Positions 1 to 6,037 of a stretch of 6,781 bases of DNA are shown here, one piece after another. The translations under genes and the position numbers were made by a program. Source of the DNA: a bacterium (GTDB lineage: Bacteria > Actinomycetota > Acidimicrobiia > Acidimicrobiales > CATQHL01); NCBI GenBank assembly GCA_028819945.1, contig JAPPKQ010000192.1, forward strand, positions 3,901 to 10,681, written 5' to 3'. Position 1 is the first letter of the stretch, and each line of letters begins with the position of its first letter. The notes beneath the pieces are model-generated. The model made no database searches, was not told the DNA's origin, and saw nothing but the letters and a program-made list of their open reading frames with translations.

Positions 1-115
1 GGACGACCGAGACGAGGGGACGGCCGAGCGAGGGCGCGGTCCGCCCCCCCCCCCCCCCCCCGCCCCCCCCCCCGGGGGCCCCCCCCCCCCCCCCCCCCCC
101 CCCCGGGGGGGGGGG
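1..115. other. Low-complexity C/G homopolymer block, probable assembly or sequencing artefact
   Basis: Positions 44-115 are almost pure homopolymer: 18 C (44-61), one G, 11 C (63-73), 5 G, 26 C (79-104) and 11 G (105-115). The 43 bases before it are G-rich without a recognisable reading frame. A minus-strand hydrolase gene reads cleanly up to about position 116 and then dissolves into this block. Long runs like these are typical of no-signal poly-G reads from two-colour sequencers, or of collapsed contig ends, and are not expected in a coding region. I see no gene, RNA or repeat unit here. A real structured poly-C tract cannot be excluded from sequence alone. Confidence 0.75.
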
Positions 116-492
116 CGGCCCCCGGCCCGGATCGCCAAGGCGCCGCCGGTGCCGAACCCGGCGACCCAGATCCCCCTCGTGCGGGTTCGGCTCGACACGT
201 GCTCGACGGCAGCGCGCACGTCCTCCACCCAGCCCAGCAGCGAGAAGTCGCCCTCGGAGAGCCCGCAGCCCCGGTAGTTGAGCACCAGGGCCGACCAACC
301 CATCTCGACGGCGATGCGGTCCGCCAGCACGTGGTAGGAGCGCCCGGCCACAGCGGCCCCGCCCGGTGCCGCCGGCAGGCCGTGACAGATGACGACGGCC
401 GGCCGCGGGTCCCGCAGGACCTCGCCGTCGGAGCGCAGCGGCCGGGCCAGGTAGCCCGAGAGCGTCAGCGGCCCTGAGGGGATCTCCTCCAC
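116..492 (-). CDS. Alpha/beta hydrolase fold protein, 3' end lost (partial)
   Basis: About 125 residues of the N-terminal half of an alpha/beta hydrolase are readable, starting VEEIPSGPLTLSGYLARP. Next come the strand with the oxyanion-region HG motif (VVICHGLP, about residues 34-41), the NYRGCGLSEGDF segment typical of serine hydrolases of the monoglyceride lipase/aminopeptidase type, and the nucleophile-elbow region VAGFGTGGALAI. The usual elbow is G-x-S-x-G; here the serine position is glycine (GFGTG), so the protein may be non-catalytic, or the base may be wrong near the bad sequence at 44-115. The GTG start directly abuts the TGA of the upstream gene (zero gap), which suggests translational coupling. 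The acid and histidine of the triad lie in the lost part. The substrate cannot be predicted. The fold assignment is fairly sure; activity is not. Confidence 0.75.
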
Positions 493-714
493 TCACCCGC
501 CCCGCAGGCGGTAGCCGCGGTTGCGCGCCTCGGCCAGCGTGTCGGGCGCGAAGCACAGGTAGCGACCCGAGGCCACCAACTCGTCGATGACCGCACGGGT
601 CGGCTGCCCGGCGGGTGCGGAACCGTCCTCGGGCACCATGTCGAGGTCGTAGACGGCGCCGCTGCGCTTGTCGCCGATGTACCGGTGGCCGGCAACTCCC
701 TTGGGGCGATACAC
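493..714 (-). CDS. Small conserved-looking protein of unknown function (73 aa)
   Basis: A 73-residue protein that I cannot assign to a named family. It begins MYRPKGVAGHRYIGDKRSG and ends with a segment around FAPDTLAEARNRGYR. The layout 'YIGDKRSG..YDLD ... AIDEL..SGR...F.PDTL.EA...GY' looks like a compact alpha/beta domain. It loosely recalls small domains in which a residue tag is followed by an entry of the type 'F.s.eeA...GYr', as in Ada-like metal-binding modules, but it has only one cysteine, so metal binding is unlikely. There is no signal peptide or membrane segment. The start is GTG with no Shine-Dalgarno sequence; a TAGCAT hexamer sits 7 bases upstream, so translation may be leaderless. 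Its TGA is followed at once by the GTG of the hydrolase gene, implying co-expression. That it is a real gene rests on this tight junction and its soluble-protein-like composition. Confidence 0.6.
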   Translation of the reverse strand: MYRPKGVAGHRYIGDKRSGAVYDLDMVPEDGSAPAGQPTRAVIDELVASGRYLCFAPDTLAEARNRGYRLRGG

Positions 715-721
715 GCCGACG

Positions 722-727
722 ATGCTA
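722..727 (-). promoter_or_regulatory. -10 element of a possible leaderless promoter
   Basis: On the minus strand TAGCAT matches the TAnnnT consensus of actinobacterial -10 elements and lies 7 bases before the GTG at 714-712. Transcription would then start on or next to the start codon, which fits the absence of a ribosome binding site. I see no -35 match at 16-18 bases upstream. The sufC start in this window has the same geometry. This is inference from spacing only. Confidence 0.35.
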
Positions 728-770
728 AGGCGGATCGACCGGATTCGCGGCCCTCGAGCGCCGCCGCTGC

Positions 771-1229
771 TCAGGCGGAGGGCGGGTTCCCGTCCACCTG
801 CTCGCCGAGGGCTCCGATGGACTCCAGGTACTGCGCGTTCAGCTCCAGCACGACGACGACATCGAGCGCGTCGAGCGCGACGTCGGCGGACGCGGCGCGC
901 CGCAGCAACTCGTCGAGGGCCTCGTCGGGTTCGCTCTCGCTGGGGGTTCGGGCGAAGCCGCCGGCCAGAGCGTCTGCCTCGCCGAAGGCTGCCACGCCCT
1001 TGCGGCGCAGGTGATCGAGGTTCCAGGCCAGCAGCAGCGCAACCGCATCGGCCCGGACCCGCTGGGCGATCTCGGCAGGCAGGCCGCGGTACACGAACTC
1101 CGTCGCCGCGCTCAGGTCGTAGGTGGCCACGGCCTCGGTGTTGGCCAGCCGGGCGCTGACCCTGGCCACCGTGTAGTAGGCGACCGCCACGACAATCACC
1201 GCGGCGACGGCGACGAATGCCCAGATCAC
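771..1229 (-). CDS. Membrane-anchored conserved hypothetical protein (152 aa)
   Basis: The N-terminus carries one strongly hydrophobic segment (residues 2-22, starting IWAFVAVAAVIVVAVAYY) with no cleavage motif or lipobox, so this is probably a signal-anchored protein. The remainder is a soluble alpha-helical domain. Residues about 38-82 (YDLSAATEFVYRGLP..., then LLAWNLDHLRRKGVA) resemble a conserved hypothetical segment I associate with actinobacterial membrane-anchored proteins, but I cannot name a family or function. An acidic, serine-containing linker (about 94-104) precedes a C-terminal helix-rich stretch rich in V, L, D and A. The start is GTG with only a weak AGG upstream. It lies 64 bases downstream of the acyl-CoA dehydrogenase gene and 56 bases upstream of the small 73-residue gene, all on one strand. 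Existence as a gene is likely because of the anchor and coherent helices. Confidence 0.7.
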   Translation of the reverse strand: MIWAFVAVAAVIVVAVAYYTVARVSARLANTEAVATYDLSAATEFVYRGLPAEIAQRVRADAVALLLAWNLDHLRRKGVAAFGEADALAGGFARTPSESEPDEALDELLRRAASADVALDALDVVVVLELNAQYLESIGALGEQVDGNPPSA

Positions 1230-1293
1230 GTCGAGCGGTGCCTGCGATGGCGCGATCCCGCCCGGCGCGATCGCTCGGTGCGCACGCCGGCGC

Positions 1294-2394
1294 TCAGAGC
1301 CCGACGAGGTCCGCCAGCCGCGCCCGATGGTGGGCGGAATCGCCGAACATCAGCTGGCTGGCCTTGGCACGCTTGAAGTAGAGATGCGCCGGGTGCTCCC
1401 AGGTGAAGCCGATCCCGCCGTGGATCTGGATGTTCTCAGCAGCGGTCCGGTAGTAGGCGTCGGAGCAGTGCGCCTTGGCCATGGCGGCGGCAACCGGCAG
1501 GTCGTCGTCGCCGCCGGCGGCGCACCAAGCGGCGTAGTAGGCCGCCGAGCGGGCCGTCTCGCACTCCAGCAGCAGATCGGCGCAGCGGTGCTTGATCGCC
1601 TGGAAGCTGCCGATGGGCCGCCCGAACTGCATCCGCTCCCTGGCGTAGCCGACCGCCATGTCCAGGCAGCGCTGCGTGCCGCCCACCTGCTCGGCTGCCA
1701 GCGCCACCGCCGCCCGTTGCAGCACCGCCTCGAGAACGGCGGCGCCGCCGCCGAGCCTGCCGACGGCGACCGCCGGGGTGCCCGAGAACGTGAGCCGGGC
1801 CTGCTTGCGGGTGAGGTCCAGCGTCGGGAGCAGTTCCCGTTGCAGGGCCTCGGCGTCCCCGCTGCAGCGGAACAGTCCCAACCCCTTCGGAGTCCGTGCA
1901 ACCACCAGCACGATGTCCGCTGTGTGCCCGTCGAGCACGTAGGTCTTCTCGCCCCGGAGCCGCCAGCCCGTCCCGTCGGCGACTGCGACGGCTCCGTTCG
2001 AGTCATCGTCCTCCTCGAAGGCCAGCGTGGCGATGCAGTCACCCGCGGCGATGGCCGGCAGCAACTCCTCGCAGGCCGCCTCGTCGCCGCTGCGGCTCAG
2101 CGCGCCGGCAGCCAGCACGACAGCGGAGAAGAACGGCGCGCACAGCAGCGCCCGGCCCATCTCCTCCAGCACCAGCGCCAGCTCGCGGAACGTGAAGCCA
2201 CCCCCGCCGTAACGCTCCTCGACGGCGATCCCCTGCAGGCCCAACTGCTCGGCCATCTGGCGCCACACCGCTTCGTCGTAGCCCCGGTCGGTGTGCATCA
2301 GTTCGCGCACGGCCGACTCGGGGGACTTCTCCTCCAGGAACTGCCGGACGAAGCGCCGGAGTTCCTCCTGATCCTCACTGAACCCCAACCGCAC
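1294..2394 (-). CDS. Acyl-CoA dehydrogenase family protein
   Basis: A flavoprotein of the acyl-CoA dehydrogenase superfamily, expected to use FAD to form a 2,3-enoyl thioester with electron-transfer flavoprotein as acceptor. Length (366 aa) fits the family. In order it shows an N-terminal helical domain beginning MRLGFSEDQEELRRFV, a mid beta domain (about 120-215), and the C-terminal helical domain with the signature RMQFGRPIGSFQ (254-265) and HGGIGFTWEHP (325-335). The last segment has FG where the YEG carrying the classical C-terminal catalytic glutamate of medium-chain enzymes would align, and the helix-G glutamate of isovaleryl/long-chain enzymes is alanine in a hand alignment. This recalls actinobacterial FadE subunits that work as heteromers, yet no second subunit is adjacent. 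I chose the GTG at 2394 because a strong GGGGAGG stands 6 bases upstream; in-frame GTG (2412) and ATG (2409) lack one. The substrate cannot be told from sequence. Confidence 0.92.
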   Translation of the reverse strand: MRLGFSEDQEELRRFVRQFLEEKSPESAVRELMHTDRGYDEAVWRQMAEQLGLQGIAVEERYGGGGFTFRELALVLEEMGRALLCAPFFSAVVLAAGALSRSGDEAACEELLPAIAAGDCIATLAFEEDDDSNGAVAVADGTGWRLRGEKTYVLDGHTADIVLVVARTPKGLGLFRCSGDAEALQRELLPTLDLTRKQARLTFSGTPAVAVGRLGGGAAVLEAVLQRAAVALAAEQVGGTQRCLDMAVGYARERMQFGRPIGSFQAIKHRCADLLLECETARSAAYYAAWCAAGGDDDLPVAAAMAKAHCSDAYYRTAAENIQIHGGIGFTWEHPAHLYFKRAKASQLMFGDSAHHRARLADLVGL

Positions 2395-2400
2395 AGCCGG

Positions 2401-2407
2401 CCTCCCC
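2401..2407 (-). promoter_or_regulatory. Shine-Dalgarno GGGGAGG that decides the dehydrogenase start
   Basis: Minus-strand GGGGAGG lies 6 bases before the GTG at 2394-2392. It falls inside the coding sequence if the farther starts at 2412 or 2409 are used. It therefore supports the shorter protein, whose N-terminus (MRLGFSEDQEEL) matches the usual family start. Confidence 0.7.
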
Positions 2408-2426
2408 ATCACAACGTCTGGTGCAG

Positions 2427-2432
2427 AACATA
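2427..2432 (-). promoter_or_regulatory. Possible -10 element for the acyl-CoA dehydrogenase gene
   Basis: The minus strand reads TATGTT, a match to TAnnnT, about 32 bases before the GTG at 2394 in the gap between the RDD gene and the dehydrogenase gene. A start of transcription 7 bases downstream would leave a leader of about 25 bases containing the GGGGAGG ribosome binding site. No convincing -35 is seen. Confidence 0.35.
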
Positions 2433-2483
2433 GCCGCCCCTACCTGCAGAGCCCCCCTCGGGACGTGTCGGCTGGGACAGCTC

Positions 2484-3047
2484 TCAGGTCTTGACGACGA
2501 CCGTTCCGGCGACCTTGTCGTGCCATCCCCGCCGCGAGGCGTCCCGGGTCAGCGAGGAGAAGCAGAGGGCGGCGAGGAAGTACCCGGCGACGGGGATCGC
2601 CAGCAGCACTCCCGGGAGGGCCCACCGCGCGAATGACTTGCCCAAGGTGGGCAATTCGCCGTTGTCGGATCGAACCACCATGATTCCCGTCGCCTTCTTG
2701 CCGACTGTCTGGCCCCGGATCGCGATGAGCAGCGGGTCGTAGAGAAGGCTTGCCAGGACGATCAGCAGGGCGGCCAGGAAGACGCCCTCGACGAGCCCGA
2801 TCCCGATGCCGAACCCCTCGGCGACGAGCGCCACCAGGACCACGATCACCCCGCCGACGATCACCGCGACGAGGATCAACAGGTCGATGATCTTCGCGCT
2901 CAGGCGCTCAGAGGGTTCGGCCAGCTCCAGCTGCTCACCGGTCTCCAGCGTGACCCACCCGGTCGACGACCGACCCCGGCCGAACGCCGCTCGGGCGCCC
3001 GCCGGGAACCACTCGCCGCGAGGCGAGCGCTCGTCACCGTAAGCCAT
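2484..3047 (-). CDS. RDD family integral membrane protein (187 aa)
   Basis: An inner-membrane protein of the RDD family, small three-helix proteins whose biochemical role is generally unsettled (transport has been proposed for some). A hydrophilic N-terminal tail (1-45) is followed by RLSAKIIDLLI (48-58), carrying the Arg and Asp that name the family, and by helix 1 (about 53-76). Helix 2 spans about 88-110, then the conserved loop GQTVGKKATGIMVV (112-125), helix 3 (about 143-164), and the C-terminal RRGWHDKVAGTVVV (172-185), which is very typical of the family. I place the start at the ATG at 3047: a GGAGG lies 10 bases upstream and the longer in-frame extension to 3158 is arginine-rich and unlike the family. 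It is transcribed divergently from the MBL hydrolase gene. Confidence 0.9.
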   Translation of the reverse strand: MAYGDERSPRGEWFPAGARAAFGRGRSSTGWVTLETGEQLELAEPSERLSAKIIDLLILVAVIVGGVIVVLVALVAEGFGIGIGLVEGVFLAALLIVLASLLYDPLLIAIRGQTVGKKATGIMVVRSDNGELPTLGKSFARWALPGVLLAIPVAGYFLAALCFSSLTRDASRRGWHDKVAGTVVVKT

Positions 3048-3084
3048 GCGTCTCGTGCCTCCACACCGATACCGGCGACGGTCG

Positions 3085-3090
3085 ACTCTA
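3085..3090 (-). promoter_or_regulatory. Possible -10 element for the RDD gene
   Basis: The minus strand reads TAGAGT (TAnnnT) about 37 bases before the ATG of the RDD gene, leaving a leader of about 30 bases with the GGAGG ribosome binding site. No -35 consensus is visible, so the call is weak. Confidence 0.25.
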
Positions 3091-3123
3091 GCTGGGGCGC
3101 CCACAGCGTCCGATACGGCGGCG

Positions 3124-3152
3124 CAGTCCGCACAGCGTCGCGGTGCGGTCAG
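3124..3152. repeat. Imperfect 10-base inverted repeat over the expected -35 region of the MBL promoter
   Basis: Arms are 3124-3133 and 3143-3152 with a 9-base centre. The inner six bases pair perfectly (CCGCAC and GTGCGG) and 8 of 10 pair in all. The right arm ends 13 bases before the TATACA hexamer and covers the place where a -35 element would be. This could be an operator or a chance hairpin in GC-rich sequence. Confidence 0.3.
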
Positions 3153-3165
3153 TGGCACGAGCGGT

Positions 3166-3171
3166 TATACA
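3166..3171 (+). promoter_or_regulatory. Possible -10 element for the MBL hydrolase gene
   Basis: TATACA (with TTATAC one base earlier) is one of the few AT-rich spots in the divergent region and lies about 64 bases before the ATG at 3236. It closely resembles TATAAT. The leader would be about 57 bases, ending in a good GGGAGG ribosome binding site. No clear -35 is found. Confidence 0.4.
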
Positions 3172-3235
3172 ACATCGGCAGCGAGATCCTCAGCGACGAT
3201 GAGGTGGGCGAAGCCGTCACCAGGGAGGCACGCAC

Positions 3236-3979
3236 ATGAGCGACCTAGCCGCACACGCCGACAGGGCCGGCATCGACCACTACTGCTGGCCACAGCACGA
3301 CATCGAGCGGCAGGCCGCCGACGCCCGGCCCACGCTGCACTACCGCGACGCCCAGATGGAGATCCACAGGGTGGTCGTGGGCCCCTTCGACAACAACGTC
3401 TTCGTCGTGCGCTGCCGGGCCAGCGGGGATGCCGTGTTGATCGACGCCGCCAACGAGCACGAACTGCTGCTGGACCTCTGCGCGCAACTCGGGGTGCGCA
3501 CCGTGCTGGAGACCCACGGCCACCACGACCACATCGGGGCGGTGCCGCAGGTGCGGGAGGCCGGCTACGACGTGCTGGTCACCGCGGGCGACGCCCACAT
3601 GCTGCCGTCCTACGACCAGATCCTGGAGGGCGACTCGGCAGTGGAGGTGGGGCGGCTGCGGCTGCTCACGACCATCACGCCGGGCCACACCGCCGGCTCG
3701 ATCTGCTTCAAGGTGGACGGCTCGCCGGTGCTGTTCACCGGCGACACCCTCTTCCCCGGCGGGCCCGGCCTCACCCGTGACGGCTTCGAGTTCCGCGAGG
3801 GCAAGCCACCGCCGGCGGAGTTCCCCTGCGGCGACTTCGCCACGATCATCCGCTCCATCGACGAGTTGATCTTCGCCCGCAACGCCCCCGAGACCATCGT
3901 CATGCCCGGCCACGGCGACGACACCACCATCGGCCGGGAGAGCCCCCACCTGCAGGAGTGGATAGACCGCGGCTGGTAG
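3236..3979 (+). CDS. MBL-fold metallo-hydrolase (glyoxalase II-like)
   Basis: A 247-residue soluble metallo-beta-lactamase-fold hydrolase. All expected metal ligands are present: the HxHxDH motif as THGHHDHIG (H94, H96, D98, H99), H151 in PGHTAGS, D170 in FTGDTLF and H226 in MPGHGDD. This set predicts a two-metal site, as in glyoxalase II (thioester hydrolysis) and relatives. Persulfide dioxygenases share the fold, so a sulfur role is possible, but no motif here decides it. Residues 1-40 are a polar extension before the first strand (MEIHRVVVGPFDNNVFVV, 41-58) and include a lone Cys17. The start is supported by GGGAGG 7 bases upstream. It sits 39 bases before sufC on the same strand, where sufD is often found; the gap may hold its own sufC promoter, so co-transcription is not certain. 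The substrate is unknown. Confidence 0.9.
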   Translation: MSDLAAHADRAGIDHYCWPQHDIERQAADARPTLHYRDAQMEIHRVVVGPFDNNVFVVRCRASGDAVLIDAANEHELLLDLCAQLGVRTVLETHGHHDHIGAVPQVREAGYDVLVTAGDAHMLPSYDQILEGDSAVEVGRLRLLTTITPGHTAGSICFKVDGSPVLFTGDTLFPGGPGLTRDGFEFREGKPPPAEFPCGDFATIIRSIDELIFARNAPETIVMPGHGDDTTIGRESPHLQEWIDRGW

Positions 3980-4005
3980 CCGGAATGACGGGGAGGGTGC
4001 GGCCG

Positions 4006-4011
4006 TAGACT
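4006..4011 (+). promoter_or_regulatory. -10 element of a possible leaderless sufC promoter
   Basis: TAGACT matches TAnnnT and is followed by exactly 7 bases and then the sufC GTG (4019). The nearest purine-rich stretch (GGGGAGGG, 3990-3997) is 21 bases from the GTG, too far for a normal ribosome binding site. A partial -35-like ATGACG (3985-3990) stands 15 bases upstream of the hexamer, a short spacing. Leaderless mRNAs starting at GTG are common in actinobacteria. Confidence 0.45.
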
Positions 4012-4018
4012 TCGCCAC

Positions 4019-4774
<756 letters not shown>

Positions 4775-4787
4775 CGGTGACCCCACG

Positions 4788-6023
4788 ATGAGCGACCTCG
4801 CCGCCGCCACCAAGACTCACTTCCCCCTGCTCGCCCGGGACGTCTACGGCAAGCAGATCGTCTACCTGGACTCTGCGGCCACCTCGCAGAAACCCCAGGT
4901 CGTGCTGGACGCCATGGACGCCTACTACCGCACCGCTAACGCCAACGTGCACCGCGGCGCCTACCACATCGCCGACATCGCCACCCAGGCCATGGAGGAG
5001 GCGCGGGCCAAGCTGCAGCACTTCATCGGCGCCGCCTCTCCGCGGGAGATCATCTTCTGCCGCAACGCCACCGAGGCCGTCAACCTGGTGGCGCACAGCT
5101 GGGGCCGCAGCAACCTCCGCGAGGGCGACGCCGTGCTGCTCACCCACATGGAGCACCACGCCAACATCGTCCCCTGGCACATGCTGGCCGCCGAGCGCGG
5201 CATCGAACTGCGCTGGCTGCCCCTCGACGATGACGGCCGGCTGGATCTGCGCCACCTGGACCGGCTGCTGGACGGCGTGCGGCTGGTGGCCTTCAGCGCC
5301 ATGTCCAACGTGTTGGGCACGATCCCGCCGATCCGCCGCATCGCCGACGCCGCCCACGAGCGGGGAGCGGTGGTGCTGCTGGACGGCGCCCAGTACGTGC
5401 CCCACGTGCCGACCGACGTGACGGAGCTGGGCTGTGACTTCCTGGCCTTCTCGGGCCACAAGATGTGCGGGCCCACCGGCATCGGCGTCCTGTGGGGCCG
5501 GGAGAAGCTGCTGGAGGCGATGCCCCCGTTCATGGGCGGCGGGGAGATGATCCTCAACGTCACCACCGAGGGGTTCCTGCCCAACGAGCTGCCCTGGAAG
5601 TTCGAGGCCGGCACGCCGGCCATCGCCGAGGTGGTCGGGCTGGGCGCCGCGGTGGACTACCTCCGCGGCATCGGCATGGAAGCGGTGCGGCGTCACGACA
5701 CCTCGCTCACGGCCTATGCCCTGCGCACGCTCACCGAGCGTCACGGCGACGTTCTCACCATCCACGGCCCACCCGAGCCAGCCGCCCGCGGCGGGGTGCT
5801 GTCCTTCGAGTACGGCGACGTGCACGCCCACGACATCTCCCAGGTGCTGGACACCCACGCCGTGTGCGTGCGGGCGGGCCATCACTGCGCCAAGCCGTTG
5901 ATGCGCTGCCTGGGGGTTGTGGCCACCGCCCGGGCGTCGGTCTACATCTACAACGACACCGCCGACATCGACCAGCTGTCCGAGGCCCTGGATCGCGTGG
6001 GCGATCTGTTCGGGCCCCAATAG
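4788..6023 (+). CDS. sufS: Cysteine desulfurase SufS
   Basis: A PLP-dependent group II cysteine desulfurase (411 aa, usual length) that converts cysteine to alanine and holds the sulfur as a persulfide. Key residues are H124 in MEHHAN (stacks on PLP), D199 and Q202 in LLDGAQ, the PLP lysine K225 in SGHKM, and the persulfide cysteine C367 in VRAGHHCAKP, followed by R382 in ATARASVYIYN. H348 in the HAHD segment lies 19 residues before the cysteine, the spacing of B. subtilis SufS His342 to Cys361; that histidine takes part in zinc-ligand swapping with SufU. This fits the sufU gene downstream. The start ATG is 13 bases after the sufC stop with no clear ribosome binding site, so translational coupling is likely. 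sufU starts 14 bases after its stop. Confidence 0.96.
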   Translation: MSDLAAATKTHFPLLARDVYGKQIVYLDSAATSQKPQVVLDAMDAYYRTANANVHRGAYHIADIATQAMEEARAKLQHFIGAASPREIIFCRNATEAVNLVAHSWGRSNLREGDAVLLTHMEHHANIVPWHMLAAERGIELRWLPLDDDGRLDLRHLDRLLDGVRLVAFSAMSNVLGTIPPIRRIADAAHERGAVVLLDGAQYVPHVPTDVTELGCDFLAFSGHKMCGPTGIGVLWGREKLLEAMPPFMGGGEMILNVTTEGFLPNELPWKFEAGTPAIAEVVGLGAAVDYLRGIGMEAVRRHDTSLTAYALRTLTERHGDVLTIHGPPEPAARGGVLSFEYGDVHAHDISQVLDTHAVCVRAGHHCAKPLMRCLGVVATARASVYIYNDTADIDQLSEALDRVGDLFGPQ

Positions 6024-6037
6024 CCTCGGAATCCACT

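Larger units (their letters stand above)
3048..3235. other. Divergent intergenic region between RDD and MBL genes
   Basis: This 188-base stretch must hold promoters for both directions. Plus strand: TATACA at 3166-3171, and GGGAGG (3223-3228) 7 bases before the ATG at 3236. Minus strand: a TAGAGT hexamer (3090-3085) and GGAGG 10 bases before the ATG at 3047. An imperfect inverted repeat lies at 3124-3152. No convincing open reading frame, tRNA or riboswitch is seen. The short open frames crossing it are extensions of shadow frames. Confidence 0.6.

Noticed and set aside
44..115. Biological poly-C or G-quadruplex regulatory element
   Set aside because: It would sit inside a conserved hydrolase coding region and at the window edge, and the mixed homopolymer runs look like a sequencing or assembly artefact.
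685..1159. Plus-strand open frames opposite the anchored hypothetical gene
   Set aside because: Arg/Pro/Ser/Ala-rich shadow translations with no start signal; the minus strand encodes a coherent membrane anchor and helices.
1327..2433. Plus-strand 368-residue open frame opposite the acyl-CoA dehydrogenase gene
   Set aside because: It is an antisense shadow caused by high GC at third codon positions. The translation has no domain and is low in complexity, while the opposite strand has full family motifs.
3048..3158. N-terminal extension of the RDD protein with a CADC pair
   Set aside because: Arginine-rich and unlike the family. The ATG at 3047 has a ribosome binding site and the extension overlaps the probable promoter region.
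3245..4018. Minus-strand 257-residue open frame opposite the MBL gene
   Set aside because: Antisense shadow with repetitive V/G/H/D/Q composition; the plus strand carries the complete metal-ligand set.
5465..6037. Upstream extension of the sufU reading frame within sufS
   Set aside because: The translation is Arg/His/Pro-rich and out of frame with sufS. SufU homology begins exactly at the ATG at 6038.
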